Assembly: GCA_029245245.1 (NCBI GenBank) | Contig: JAQWPT010000011.1 | Location: 1 to 64,000, forward strand | DNA from: Phycisphaerales bacterium | Lineage (GTDB): Bacteria > Planctomycetota > Phycisphaerae > Phycisphaerales > SM1A02 | Length of the DNA stretch: 64,000 nucleotides | Reading direction: 5' to 3' | Part shown: positions 41,934 to 51,121 of the stretch, piece after piece | Numbering within the stretch: the first letter of the stretch is position 1 | Layout of the letters: each line of letters begins with the position of its first letter | Made by a program: the position numbers and the translations under genes | Notes under the pieces: generated by a model | What the model was told of the DNA's origin: nothing | The model's database searches: none | Seen by the model: the letters and a program-made list of their open reading frames with translations, nothing else

Positions 41934-43067
41934 CTAGTGCAGGCGGCGATCACTTGTCTCGATGCGGGTGCGTCGCAGGAAGTCCGCGTACTCGGTGCCA
42001 CCGGTCCCCATGGCCTGGGACGGGGCGGGCGCCTGTTTCGTGATGTAGCGAATCGTGATCTCCTGGTGGGTTCTGCGGAACCGGACCAGTTGCTCGATGC
42101 AGGCGTCGTAGCGGGATGCGAGACCTCCATCGTGTTCAACGATGTCTCGAAGCGACGCTCCCTTCTCAAGCCACTGGAGAAAGGCGCGATGCCGTGGAGG
42201 CATGTAGTGGCGCATCGCCTGCAGAAACGGACGGGTTCGCGGGTGGTCGTGGGGAACGTCGAGGCCTGCATCCAACGCGTTCAGCAGCGAGGACTGGGCG
42301 GCACTGCCTCCGTGCAGGGTGATCGGGTCATGCTCGAGTCCCTCGTACACGATGCCCGGTTCAGGCCAACCACTGAGAAACGGACGGATTCGATGGTAGA
42401 AGACGTCGTGTCGGCATCGTTCTTCCATGCGGACCAGCACGGTCGTCATGGCATCGATCGTGGACGCGATTGTTTCCAGGTCCGAACCCACGTGGTCGTG
42501 GTCGTGCGCATCCAGTTGCAATCGAATCCGGGCCAGGGCCGGCAACGCCGCCGCGCCGGTGGCCTCGATCTCCGCCGTCAGCAGGTAGAACCACTCCTCG
42601 TCGGGTCCGCCTCGAAAGCACTGGAGGGTTCGAAGATTCTCGGCGGCAATGGGTCCGGTCGCATCGATGCGTCGCCAGTTGTGCAGCACGATCGAAGCGT
42701 GCGAGATGATCATCGGTCGGTCAAGGCGTGCAGCCACGTCGTTCCAGGGGAGGCACAGGCAGGCCGGGAGCCGGGTTGCGATTTCACTCCGGCTGAAGAC
42801 GAAGGCGTTGCCGAAGACCGACAGCAGCAGCATGGCACGCCGAAGTTCCTGTTCCGATCCAAGACTCGACGCATCCAGTGTCGGTAGATTGCCGATGGCC
42901 TGCCGCGCGGTGCGGGTGGCGATCATTTCCGGAAGGTCGAATCCCAACTGTTCCCAGGCCAGCCAGGGCTGGGGAAGTCGGACCAGTGGGTCTTCCGGCG
43001 GGAGGAATCCGCGCAGGGGATCCACGTCGAAGCGAGCCAGTTCCTGTGTGATGCGATCCTCGATCAT
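41934..43067 (-). CDS. indoleamine 2,3-dioxygenase-type haem protein
   Basis: The 377-residue protein matches the IDO branch of the tryptophan dioxygenase superfamily. These haem enzymes open the indole ring of tryptophan to N-formylkynurenine. Diagnostic segments are L-P-W-N-D-V-A-A-R-L-D-R-P, S-H-A-S-I-V-L-H-N-W-R-R near residue 128, F-R-G-G-P-D-E-E-W-F, G-S-A-A-Q-S-S, R-H-Y-M-P-P-R-H-R and F-R-R-T-H with the probable proximal haem His. The C-terminal M-G-T-G-G-T motif is present. No other kynurenine-pathway gene is near. The ATG at 43067 gives a natural start; the upstream frame is unlikely. Confidence 0.88.
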   Translation of the reverse strand: MIEDRITQELARFDVDPLRGFLPPEDPLVRLPQPWLAWEQLGFDLPEMIATRTARQAIGNLPTLDASSLGSEQELRRAMLLLSVFGNAFVFSRSEIATRLPACLCLPWNDVAARLDRPMIISHASIVLHNWRRIDATGPIAAENLRTLQCFRGGPDEEWFYLLTAEIEATGAAALPALARIRLQLDAHDHDHVGSDLETIASTIDAMTTVLVRMEERCRHDVFYHRIRPFLSGWPEPGIVYEGLEHDPITLHGGSAAQSSLLNALDAGLDVPHDHPRTRPFLQAMRHYMPPRHRAFLQWLEKGASLRDIVEHDGGLASRYDACIEQLVRFRRTHQEITIRYITKQAPAPSQAMGTGGTEYADFLRRTRIETSDRRLH

Positions 43068-43086
43068 GGTGGAATCCAACCTGGTG

Positions 43087-44004
43087 TCAGGATACCGAAG
43101 TCGATCTGTCGGGCAGGAACGAACGACGAGTTCCCCGGTGTGCCTGGCACACCAGTACGGCAACAAGCATCAGTCCGCACCCGACGAGTTGAATGCTCGT
43201 GAGGCGATCGTCAAGGATCAGGTATCCCGCGACGGCTGCGAAGACGGCTTCCAGGCTCAGCAGCATCGCGGTGTGAGCAGGCGGTGCGCTCCGTTGGCCG
43301 ATGATCTGGAAGGTGAAGGCAACGGATGTCGCCATCACCGCGCTGTAGAGGAGGTACCAGCGGGCGGCCCAGATTGGTTCCATGGCAATGCCTTCCATGA
43401 TCAGTGCCGCCACCATGCAGACGACGGCGGCGACTCCGGTCTGGATGATGGCCAGGCGGATCGGATCCGATTTCCTGGTGGCCCAGCCGATGACGAGCAC
43501 CTGGAAGGCCCAGGCGAACGTGCCAAGCAGCACCAGAAGGTCACCGATGGACACCTTGGAAAGGTCATAGATGCTCAGCAGGTACAGGCCGACCGTGGCC
43601 AGCAGGATCCCCATCCAGGTGCGAGGAAGGATTCGATAGCCGACCGCCAGGCCCAGGACGGGAACCAGGACCACGTAGATGCTCGTGATGAAACCGGCGT
43701 TGCTGGCGGTGGTGGATTCAATGCCGATCTGCTGCAGCAGGCCACCAGCGGCAATGCCCAGTCCCGCAAGAACTCCACCCAGCAGCAGTGCCTTGGAAGA
43801 AGATCCGCCTCGCACCGCCTCCGCCTTACGCGTCTTGATCAGCAGCAACGGCAACAGGGCGATGGTCGCAACCAGGAACCGGATGCCGGTGTAGGCGTAG
43901 GGCCCGATGAACTCCATCCCCGCCTTCTGCGCAACGAATCCCACGCCCCAGATGATTGCGGCCAGCAGGAGCAGAGCATCGGCACGCAATGTGGCAAATT
44001 TCAT
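43087..44004 (-). CDS. EamA/DMT-family transporter
   Basis: The 305-residue protein has ten predicted membrane segments in two five-helix EamA repeats. The first starts L-L-L-L-A-A-I-I-W-G-V-G-F near residue 12; the second ends with the typical E-A-V-F-A-A-V-A-G-Y-L-I-L-D-D-R-L near residue 260. Such drug/metabolite exporters often export amino acids or related compounds, but the substrate cannot be told. It is divergent from the TauE-like permease, 49 bases apart, so a shared control region is likely. Confidence 0.9.
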   Translation of the reverse strand: MKFATLRADALLLLAAIIWGVGFVAQKAGMEFIGPYAYTGIRFLVATIALLPLLLIKTRKAEAVRGGSSSKALLLGGVLAGLGIAAGGLLQQIGIESTTASNAGFITSIYVVLVPVLGLAVGYRILPRTWMGILLATVGLYLLSIYDLSKVSIGDLLVLLGTFAWAFQVLVIGWATRKSDPIRLAIIQTGVAAVVCMVAALIMEGIAMEPIWAARWYLLYSAVMATSVAFTFQIIGQRSAPPAHTAMLLSLEAVFAAVAGYLILDDRLTSIQLVGCGLMLVAVLVCQAHRGTRRSFLPDRSTSVS

Positions 44005-44053
44005 TTCGAGTCCAGCATCGGTGGGGCACAGTCGATTCGATACACTCTTCGCC

Positions 44054-44875
44054 ATGCTACCGATCTGGGAGATATTCGCCCTGCTTCTTCTGGGCCTCTG
44101 CGCGGGCTCTCTGGGAGGGCTGATCGGAATCGGCGGTGGCGTGATCACCATCCCGGTTCTCAGCATCCTCTTCGGCAAGGACATCCACCTCGCCCAGGCG
44201 GCCTCGATGAACGTGGTCGTATTTGTTGCGGTGCCTGCGGCGATCCGGCACTTCAAGCAGGGGGAATTGCCCCGCGGTCTGCTCAAGTACATCATTCCCT
44301 TCGGAGTGATCGGGATCATCGTGGGGGTCTTCTCGAGCAACCATATTCCCGACGATGAGATGATGCTGATCTTCGGTCTGTTTCTCCTCTACGTGATCGT
44401 GGTGAACATCCTGAAGTTGCTCGGTCGCAAGCGTGAAACGACTCATGACGAGGCAAGAATCTCCGTTGCACGGGGGGCAGCCGTCGGCACCTCCGCCGGC
44501 TTCGGCGCGGGCCTGCTCGGAATCGGTGGTGGCTTGATCACCGTTCCCCTGGCCCAGCACATCTGTCGACTGACGTTGCCGCACGCCATCGCCATCTCGG
44601 CGGGCCTGATGTGCTTCACATCGATCATCGGGGCGGTCGTCAAGGATGCCACCCTGCACACCTTGAGCGACAGTGCCTCCGGTGCATCACTGCGACTCGG
44701 CGAGGCCCTGCAGATTGCAATCTGGATCTTTCCCACCGCGATCATCGGCGCCTGGATGGGGGCGAGGTTGACCCACATACTGCCGATCAAGTGGATCCGG
44801 GGCGTCTTCGTCATTGTCCTGGCCGCTGGCGCGGCCAAGATGCTCTGGCCCTGGATGGATCGACTCTGGTCCTGA
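44054..44875 (+). CDS. TauE/SafE-family permease
   Basis: The 273-residue protein has about eight membrane segments and two Gly-rich repeats, G-L-I-G-I-G-G-G-V-I-T-I-P near residue 24 and G-L-L-G-I-G-G-G-L-I-T-V-P near 155. These are diagnostic of sulfite/organosulfonate exporters of the TauE/SafE (DUF81) family. The ATG at 44054 gives the usual short N-terminus before the first helix. No sulfur-metabolism gene is close, so the substrate is open. Confidence 0.92.
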   Translation: MLPIWEIFALLLLGLCAGSLGGLIGIGGGVITIPVLSILFGKDIHLAQAASMNVVVFVAVPAAIRHFKQGELPRGLLKYIIPFGVIGIIVGVFSSNHIPDDEMMLIFGLFLLYVIVVNILKLLGRKRETTHDEARISVARGAAVGTSAGFGAGLLGIGGGLITVPLAQHICRLTLPHAIAISAGLMCFTSIIGAVVKDATLHTLSDSASGASLRLGEALQIAIWIFPTAIIGAWMGARLTHILPIKWIRGVFVIVLAAGAAKMLWPWMDRLWS

Positions 44876-44892
44876 CCAGTTGGCCGGGCACG

Positions 44893-45891
44893 TCAATCGT
44901 CGTGTTCGTCGGCGATCAGCCCGTCAGCCTTGAAGCGGGCGGCCATTTCAAGAAACTCGTCATCACCGGTGATGCTGGCAAGGAACTCAAGCTGCCTGGT
45001 ATGGATCCGGTGGTAGCCCTTGTCCTGAATCAGGGGATGCCTCAGGCAGTAGTGGCTGTACCCATCCTCGATCCGAAAGTTCGGGATCGTCTTCTTGATC
45101 GTGGCAATGGAGCCTCGAAGGACGTCTTCGGCCTCCTTGGATCCAGTGAGTTGTTGGTAGTCATAGATGCCGTAGATCGCGAAGAGCATCCCGTTGAGCG
45201 TATTGTTGGGAGGATCCATGGGGTATTCCTCCAGCCAGAGCAGCCCGTCCTCGCTGATGCAGGTGCACCAGGGTTCGGCCTCCAGATCCGACTCCGGGAG
45301 CAGTGTTCGGAAGATCCGATCGCTGATTTCCACGTATTCCTCGCGGGGCTCGATTTCATTGAGAGCGGCATAGAGCGAGAGCACCTGACCCTGTGCCATG
45401 GCTGAATACCAGGGAGCCTTCATGGTCTGGTCGTCGTACCCATGCAGGTCGAATTTGAAGGTGTACGGGAACCACATCTTCCCATCCTGCTTGAGCGCGG
45501 TTTCCGGAAGCTTGTCTCCGATGCGGCGGGCCAGATCGAGGTAGTCCTCATCTCCCGTTGTTCGGTACATCTCCAGGCTGTTCAGTCCGTACTGGGCGAG
45601 AAACACCGGGTGGTAGACAGGGTATTTCTTGCCGATCAGGAGCAGGGGGATTCCCTCGTCATCAAGTTTGTAGATACCTGTCTCCAGATCGCGTGATCCC
45701 ATTTGTTCGCGTTTCACGCGATAGGGATGCTCCTGGGCACTGATCGACTTGATGGGGCCTTCGTACTTCTCGTACTCCGGGGCCGAACTTCTCGGTGTGG
45801 TCGGCACGGTTCGTTCGGTCTCGGATTCCTGGCATCCAAAGAACAGTCCGGGCATGCAGCCCAGGCACAGAATGAGGCTCTTGTGGGTCAT
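44893..45891 (-). CDS. lipoprotein of the D-glucuronyl C5-epimerase type
   Basis: The 332-residue protein begins with a lipobox (about residues 1-20, F-F-G-C) and so is probably a membrane lipoprotein. Its body matches the C-terminal catalytic domain of D-glucuronyl C5-epimerases. P-W-Y-S-A-M-A-Q-G-Q near residue 165 and WLEEYPMDPPNNTLNGMLFA near 225 are the defining motifs, and conserved Tyr residues occur toward the end. In animals this enzyme turns glucuronate into iduronate in heparan; bacterial members are poorly studied. The ATG at 45891 with AAGGCAGCG upstream is preferred. A downstream convergent permease lies 17 bases away. Confidence 0.82.
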   Translation of the reverse strand: MTHKSLILCLGCMPGLFFGCQESETERTVPTTPRSSAPEYEKYEGPIKSISAQEHPYRVKREQMGSRDLETGIYKLDDEGIPLLLIGKKYPVYHPVFLAQYGLNSLEMYRTTGDEDYLDLARRIGDKLPETALKQDGKMWFPYTFKFDLHGYDDQTMKAPWYSAMAQGQVLSLYAALNEIEPREEYVEISDRIFRTLLPESDLEAEPWCTCISEDGLLWLEEYPMDPPNNTLNGMLFAIYGIYDYQQLTGSKEAEDVLRGSIATIKKTIPNFRIEDGYSHYCLRHPLIQDKGYHRIHTRQLEFLASITGDDEFLEMAARFKADGLIADEHDD

Positions 45892-45991
45892 GTCGCTGCC
45901 TTGCGTGCGGGTGTGGTCGGAGATCAATGCGTGCCGCCGTGTGACTGGAAGTCTATATGCATTTGGAGTGCCAGTGCGTACCACGCAGTGG

Positions 45992-47491
45992 TCATTCGCC
46001 TCGCAAAGTGAGGTCCAGTACCAGTGGAGCATGGTCAGATACCGCTGCGGAGTCTCCGGAGAAAAGTGCTCGCAGTTGGAGCGCACCGGGATCGACCCGA
46101 GCCGTGTCCAGAAGGAACGCGTTCCGCATCGCCAGGGTGGAAGGGCTGTAGAGCAGGTAGTCCAGTCGACCAGGCGTGAAGGACTTCTCCTTGTCACTCC
46201 ATGTCGCGTTGGAGCTGCCGTCCAGGTGCAGGGGGTCGGCGACAACGAGGTTGATTGGCCCGCTCCCGTCACCGAATCCGGCACGGTCACGGGACAGGAT
46301 GGTCAGCGGCGCTCCGCTTCCAACGAGATTCAGGTCGCCGCCGATGATCATCCCGGCCGCGCCGATTCCGGATCCAGTCGGCATGGGCTCGCCGAGCGCC
46401 TGGTGCAGTGCACGATTTCGCGCTTCCATCTCGTTCACGATGCCGTCGATGGCATGCCCGAGGGAGAGTGCCTCCGCCATGCGTTGGAGATCGGCTTCGT
46501 CACCAGGGCCTCCGCAGCATCGAAGGTGCACGGATGCCACGATGAGCGTGCCGTGTTCCGTCGGTACGCCGAGTACGGCAGCTCGGAGGAATCGCGTGGG
46601 ATCATCAAGCCGTGCAATGGTGCCGGCTGCAGGGAGGTGTACGCCACCACGTGCGGCGGCCATGGATCGCAGTCGGCTGCCGACGGGGGACGCCACGACG
46701 ATCCAGGGCGCCGGTTCACTGCCGAGGGTGGCGTTGAGCATGTCGGCGATCTCGCGAGGATCCTGCTCATCCTCGAGTTCCTGCAGCAGCAGGATGTCGG
46801 GATCGAGGGCTGCGAGTATTTTCCCCGCACGTTCGCGTTCGTGGATGAGATTTCCAAAGAGGACGTTCCAACTGACGACGCGCAGGACGTCGCCGGTGGC
46901 ATCGGCTGGCCAGTCGGCGTGTGTCACCGGTGGCGGAGGGGTCGCTGGTGCCTGGAAGACCGTCACCATCGGTGCCATGTCGGCACCAGGCCGCAGTGCC
47001 AGAGTGCCCCCGCCGGAGACCGGCATGCGCAGTGACATCTCGAACCGAGCCGCCGCGACGGTCGGTGCGAACTGAAAGTGAATGTCGTAGGGAGAATGGG
47101 GCCGTTCGCGGCCCTGGTCGATTTCGAAGGCACCAACCCCGTACCCCGCCTCGGCGGGACTGAAGACGATGCGCTGGGCGTTGGCGGAGGGGTCGTCGTA
47201 CGTGATGTCCAGGATCCATGGCTCGGCCAGGTTCTGGAGGCTCACCGGGGGCGTGCCAAGTCGCAGTTGGATCCAGAGCGTGCGGCCATCGGTCCGTGCG
47301 GTCAGTGGTGGCGCAGGGGGGTCCTGGTTCCATTCCTGAAACTGCCCGTCGATCACGCAGGGAATCGTCCCCACCCTCGGGGGGCCGGGTTGGGAGCGAT
47401 CGACTTGGCATCCCGTGACGCTCAGCAGGCCCAGCAGCAGCAGTGAAAAAAAGAAATGCCGCCGTGTGCGAAGCGAAGAGAACGGCGGCAT
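45992..47491 (-). CDS. lipoprotein with endonuclease/exonuclease/phosphatase domain
   Basis: The 499-residue protein has a lipobox near residue 28 (L-L-S-V-T-G-C) after an Arg-rich start. A beta-rich domain with I-D-G-Q-F-Q-E-W-N (about 45-210) resembles CBM9-like binding modules. The C-terminal domain (about 220-499) is of the EEP fold, with V-V-S-W-N-V-L near residue 222, L-L-Q-E-L near 255, G-G-D-L-N-L near 385 and S-D-H-A-P-L near 485 as metal and catalytic residues. It may cut nucleic acids or remove phosphate outside the cell. The ATG at 47491 is preferred for the signal; the frame is open further upstream. Confidence 0.85.
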   Translation of the reverse strand: MPPFSSLRTRRHFFFSLLLLGLLSVTGCQVDRSQPGPPRVGTIPCVIDGQFQEWNQDPPAPPLTARTDGRTLWIQLRLGTPPVSLQNLAEPWILDITYDDPSANAQRIVFSPAEAGYGVGAFEIDQGRERPHSPYDIHFQFAPTVAAARFEMSLRMPVSGGGTLALRPGADMAPMVTVFQAPATPPPPVTHADWPADATGDVLRVVSWNVLFGNLIHERERAGKILAALDPDILLLQELEDEQDPREIADMLNATLGSEPAPWIVVASPVGSRLRSMAAARGGVHLPAAGTIARLDDPTRFLRAAVLGVPTEHGTLIVASVHLRCCGGPGDEADLQRMAEALSLGHAIDGIVNEMEARNRALHQALGEPMPTGSGIGAAGMIIGGDLNLVGSGAPLTILSRDRAGFGDGSGPINLVVADPLHLDGSSNATWSDKEKSFTPGRLDYLLYSPSTLAMRNAFLLDTARVDPGALQLRALFSGDSAAVSDHAPLVLDLTLRGE

Positions 47492-47520
47492 TCCTGCTTT
47501 CAGTCCCTCCGAAATGGAAC

Positions 47521-47546
47521 GGATCACGAAAGAGGAAACGTGATCC
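47521..47546. promoter_or_regulatory. 8-bp inverted repeat upstream of the EEP lipoprotein
   Basis: GGATCACG and CGTGATCC flank a ten-base A/G-rich loop, 30 bases upstream of the minus-strand start at 47491. The spacing (18 bases centre to centre) fits a dimeric regulator or a leader hairpin. Confidence 0.4.
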
Positions 47547-47621
47547 GAAGGACCTGATGTCAGAGGCAATGAAGTGGGTGGCAAGAGCATTTCAGCGGGC
47601 TTCATGAACGAACATGCCGTT

Positions 47622-47674
47622 CTCGACCAAGTTGTGAAGGGTCCCTCGACCCACAAACCTGAACCTGCTCGACC
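47622..47674. repeat. three CTCGACC heptamers at 23-bp intervals
   Basis: CTCGACC occurs at 47622-47628, 47645-47651 and 47668-47674. The exact 23-base period places each copy a little over two helical turns from the next, the pattern expected of repeated binding sites. Intervening bases are not conserved. Confidence 0.55.
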
Positions 47675-47947
47675 TGAGCCGGGCAAGGCCGCATTCTGCT
47701 CAGCGACATGGATGCCAAAGCACCCCCCACCGTCGCCCTCTGGACCCATCGTAGCACTGACGCGTGCGGGCACGAAGAGGTAATTTCGTGATTCAGGCCA
47801 GGGAACGGGCAACTCTGGCCTTGGCAGAGCAGCAAGGGTCGATTTACGGTGGGCAGGGAGTTATCCACAATGTGTCCCCACGGCTTCTGCATGGCAGTCT
47901 TTGGGAAAGGGTGAATGGGTTCATCGACCATCGGTAGGCTGTCAGAG

Positions 47948-49174
47948 ATGATTCGATGGCTCCTGGTACTGGTTGTCCTGTGTTTCGGGCCCGTGACGGT
48001 CGCTGATCCTTCGCCGGCGGGGATGAAGACCCTGCAGACGCAGTCCTATGTGCTGCATACCGATCTGGAGCAGCCCGAGGCCGAGGCGATCGGTTCGCAT
48101 CTGGACACGATGAACGAGGCGTATCGCGAACTCTTCAGTGGCTTCCGGATGCCTCCCCGGGCACCGATGGATGTCTACGTGTTTCAGACCGAGGAGGCCT
48201 ACCTGCGGTTCCTGCGTGATTCCTTTGGTGGAGATGGAACTGGTTCCGGCGGCATGTTCGTCACGCGTGGCTCCAGGAAGGCACTGGTGTGCTGGAAAGG
48301 TGACGGGGGCATGGATTGGGTCCGGGAGGTGCTTCAGCACGAGGGCTTTCACCAGTTCGCTGCGGAACTCTTTCCCAGCATTCCCTTGTGGGCCAACGAG
48401 GGGTTCGCCGAACTCTTCGGACACGCGGTTGTGGTCGACGGCAAGGTGGTGCTGGGAGAGATTCCACCGGGCCCACTGGCTCGGTTGCAGCAGGCTCGCG
48501 CGGCGGATGCACTGGTGCCGTTCAACGACTTCTTCGAGATCGACTCCTCTGTCTGGGGTTCACATGTCCGAAGCGGATCGGCTGGCCTGCAGTACGCGCA
48601 GGCATGGTCCCTGGTGCATTTCTTCCTCTACGCCCAGGAAGGACGCTGGCAGCAGCAGTTCATGTCCTTCCTTGATCAGATGAATCATGGGATGGAATGG
48701 CAGTCCGCCTTCCGTTCAACCTTCAAGGTGAAGTCCTGGTCCGAGATCCAGCCGGCCTTTCTTGCCTACCTCGAGACCATGCAGGCTTCGGACTATCGGC
48801 GGGTGATCCAGCAGCTCGAGTTCCTGGCTTCGGGCATGCAGTTCCTGTCTCGGCAGGAGGTGTATCCGTCCACGCTGCAACTGCTTCGCCAGAATCTGCT
48901 GACCCGGCGGTTCGAGTTCACATCCCATCTTTTCGGTGCAGTGCTGCACATGAAGGCGGATGATGATTCGCTCTACCGCCTGCCCGGCACGGATGGTTCC
49001 ACTTCGATGCCGCACCTGGTTCTGGCTGATGATCGCGGCAGGCCGCTGCATGGTTCAACCGGTGGTGCACGGCGGCCGTGGAACATCGGAACCGTGGGGC
49101 TCGAGCCGAGGAATTTCATGGTCTGGTGGGATCGGGGACGTGACGGGTGGACCTTCCGTCTCGGTTACGAGTGA
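47948..49174 (+). CDS. DUF1570-family putative metallopeptidase, secreted
   Basis: The 408-residue protein has a signal peptide (about 1-19, ending V-A-D). A gluzincin-like domain follows with Q-H-E-G-F-H-Q-F near residue 137 as an HExxH zinc motif and W-A-N-E-G-F-A-E-L-F-G near 155 supplying the downstream Glu. This is the usual DUF1570 layout of planctomycetes, whose substrate is unknown. The C-terminal 180 residues are helical and then beta-rich. Start ATG 47948 gives the signal peptide; the upstream GTG/TTG codons do not. Its 3' end overlaps the convergent lipoprotein gene by ten bases. Confidence 0.85.
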   Translation: MIRWLLVLVVLCFGPVTVADPSPAGMKTLQTQSYVLHTDLEQPEAEAIGSHLDTMNEAYRELFSGFRMPPRAPMDVYVFQTEEAYLRFLRDSFGGDGTGSGGMFVTRGSRKALVCWKGDGGMDWVREVLQHEGFHQFAAELFPSIPLWANEGFAELFGHAVVVDGKVVLGEIPPGPLARLQQARAADALVPFNDFFEIDSSVWGSHVRSGSAGLQYAQAWSLVHFFLYAQEGRWQQQFMSFLDQMNHGMEWQSAFRSTFKVKSWSEIQPAFLAYLETMQASDYRRVIQQLEFLASGMQFLSRQEVYPSTLQLLRQNLLTRRFEFTSHLFGAVLHMKADDDSLYRLPGTDGSTSMPHLVLADDRGRPLHGSTGGARRPWNIGTVGLEPRNFMVWWDRGRDGWTFRLGYE

Positions 49175-49590
49175 TCCAACTCGTTGTGGCGAGGTTCCCA
49201 GACCTCGATCATCACATCGTAGGTCTTTGGATTCGTCTCGCTTGCAGGTTCTTCGGGATCCAGGAGGTAGGGGCCGACGATGCTGCGGACGTAGACCCGT
49301 GTGCCGCCCATGTTGCGGGCCGTGCGATCAATCCACAGGGTGACCTGATCCCGGGTCAAGCCATTGCTGAATCGGGTACCCAGCAGGTGCCCATTGGGTC
49401 TTGGGAGTGACTGGTAGGCGACCGTGCCATCGGGCTTGATCGAATACGGCCCGGGAGTCTCGATTGCCTCATCCGCGGAAACGGACTTCGTGGAGTTCGA
49501 TTCAAGGGGCTGGGCACGATTGACTTCGCACCCGATGCCCGTCAGCAGCAGCAGCATGGTGGAAGCCTGGAGTACGCGTCGGGTGTTCAT
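49165..49590 (-). CDS. small lipoprotein, unknown
   Basis: The 141-residue protein starts with a signal and lipobox (L-L-T-G-I-G-C near residue 20). The mature part is polar, with [18 protein letters not shown] in the middle and a beta-rich end. No family is recognised. It is convergent with the DUF1570 gene, overlapping by ten bases. The ATG at 49590 is chosen for the signal; upstream frame is not supported. Confidence 0.75.
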   Translation of the reverse strand: MNTRRVLQASTMLLLLTGIGCEVNRAQPLESNSTKSVSADEAIETPGPYSIKPDGTVAYQSLPRPNGHLLGTRFSNGLTRDQVTLWIDRTARNMGGTRVYVRSIVGPYLLDPEEPASETNPKTYDVMIEVWEPRHNELDHS

Positions 49591-49690
49591 GAGCCCACAG
49601 TCTACCGAAGGGAGCGGCCCTGGAGGCTGGTGGCGGGTCGGCCCCGTGGCTTCTATGCTCGGGTGCGGGTCTCGAATCTGGAGCACGATC

Positions 49691-51007
49691 ATGTCACAGG
49701 ACGCCTTTGCCGACATTCCGGTCATTGCCTACGAGGGCCCTGATTCACGCAATGCGCTGGCCTTCAAGCACTATGACGCGGAGGCGGTGGTGGAAGGGCG
49801 GAGCATGGCAGATCAGTTGCGTTTCGCCTGTGCCTACTGGCACACCATGCGGAATCCACTGGGTGATCCATTCGGGGTCGGGACGGCGCAGACTCCCTGG
49901 GATGACGGTACGGATTCGGTGGACAACGCGCTTCGGCGGGTGGACGTCTTCTTCGAGTTTCTCAGCAAGATCGGCATCCAGTGGTACTGCTTCCACGATC
50001 GAGACGTGGCGCCGGAGGGAGTCGATATTCCCTCCACGAACGACAATCTCCATCGTGTGGTCGAGGCCATGGCCAGCCACCAGCAGGCCGGCGGCCAACG
50101 GCTGCTGTGGGGAACGGCCTGCCTGTTCGCCCACCCGCGGTACGTGCACGGCGCGGCGACGTCCTGCCAGGTGGATGTCTTTGCCCATGCCGCATCGCAG
50201 GTGCGACGGGCCCTTGATGCGACGCATGCACTTGGTGGTCTGGGCTACGTGTTCTGGGGAGGCCGCGAGGGGTACTCCACGCTGCTGAATACCGACATGC
50301 ATCGCGAGCGGGAGCACCTTGCGTGCCTCCTGCACATGGCGGTGGACTACAAGCAGCGCATCGGGTTTTCGGGGGACTTCTTCATCGAGCCCAAGCCCAT
50401 GGAGCCGACCACGCACCAGTACGATTCCGATGCGGCGGCCTGCCTGAACTTCCTGAGGGAGTTCGGCCTCATGGACCACTTCACGCTCAACATCGAGACC
50501 AACCACGCGACGCTCGCCGGCCACAGCATGGAACATGAACTGGCCGTTGCGGCGGCAGCAGGGAGTCTGGGGTCCATCGATGCGAACATGGGACATCCCC
50601 ACCTGGGCTGGGACACGGACCAGTTTCCAACCGACCTTCAGTTGACCACCCGGATCATGCTTCAGGTTCTGGGCATGGGTGGCTTCACGAACGGGGGGTT
50701 GAATTTCGACGCCAAGCGTCGTCGCGAGTCCTTCGAGCCCGTGGACCTGTTCCATGCCCACATCAGCGGGATGGATGCCTTTGCGCGGGGTCTGAAGGCT
50801 GCGGCGGCCATCCGGGCCGATGGCCGGTTGGGGGAATTTCTCCAGGCCCGGTACGCCAGCTGGGACTCCGAGCTCGGCCAGCGGATCGAGTCGGGTGGCA
50901 TCACCCTCGAGGAGCTGGAGGGGCATGCATGTGAAGCTGGGGAACCTGGGCTGGTTTCCGGCCGCCAGGAGATGCTTGAAGCCCTCTTCAACGAGTTTCT
51001 CAGCTGA
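49691..51007 (+). CDS. xylA: xylose isomerase
   Basis: The 438-residue metal-dependent TIM-barrel enzyme converts xylose to xylulose, and often glucose to fructose. Signatures are C-F-H-D-R-D near residue 100, V-F-W-G-G-R-E-G-Y near 186, I-E-P-K-P-M-E-P-T near 235, [13 protein letters not shown] near 265 and [10 protein letters not shown] near 310. Length equals the E. coli type II enzyme (440). GGAG seven bases before the ATG at 49691 fixes the start; the upstream frame reads antisense to the lipoprotein. No xylulokinase or xylose transporter is adjacent. Confidence 0.97.
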   Translation: MSQDAFADIPVIAYEGPDSRNALAFKHYDAEAVVEGRSMADQLRFACAYWHTMRNPLGDPFGVGTAQTPWDDGTDSVDNALRRVDVFFEFLSKIGIQWYCFHDRDVAPEGVDIPSTNDNLHRVVEAMASHQQAGGQRLLWGTACLFAHPRYVHGAATSCQVDVFAHAASQVRRALDATHALGGLGYVFWGGREGYSTLLNTDMHREREHLACLLHMAVDYKQRIGFSGDFFIEPKPMEPTTHQYDSDAAACLNFLREFGLMDHFTLNIETNHATLAGHSMEHELAVAAAAGSLGSIDANMGHPHLGWDTDQFPTDLQLTTRIMLQVLGMGGFTNGGLNFDAKRRRESFEPVDLFHAHISGMDAFARGLKAAAAIRADGRLGEFLQARYASWDSELGQRIESGGITLEELEGHACEAGEPGLVSGRQEMLEALFNEFLS

Positions 51008-51046
51008 AATCGGCCGTAAATCCTGCCGGAGTTCGGTTGGAAGTCC

Positions 51047-51074
51047 TTTACAAGCAAGGGGTTTCGAATATCAT
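51047..51074 (+). promoter_or_regulatory. sigma70-like promoter for the PEP-CTERM-like gene
   Basis: TTTACA (51047-51052) and TATCAT (51069-51074) are separated by 16 bases and lie 48 bases before the ATG at 51122. Both match sigma70 elements well. Confidence 0.55.
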
Positions 51075-51121
51075 TCCTTCAGGAAGAGCCTCTCGAGGGG
51101 GGCATGGAGAGAGGGAAACCC

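Larger units (their letters stand above)
47492..47947. other. gene-free structured region
   Basis: No convincing coding region is seen on either strand. It contains an 8-bp inverted repeat (GGATCACG 47521-47528, CGTGATCC 47539-47546) near the start of the lipoprotein gene. The heptamer CTCGACC occurs three times with exactly 23-base spacing. Further hairpins occur, such as CTGAGC with GCTCAG around 47675-47703. A structured RNA or complex control region is possible. Confidence 0.5.

Noticed and set aside
46176-47075. 299-codon plus-strand frame
   Set aside because: It is antisense to the EEP-domain lipoprotein, which has complete metal-binding motifs.
47600-47760. SRP RNA, tmRNA, RNase P RNA or TPP riboswitch
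   Set aside because: Short similarities such as GGGGTGC or GCTGAG are present, but the conserved cores of these RNAs are absent on both strands.
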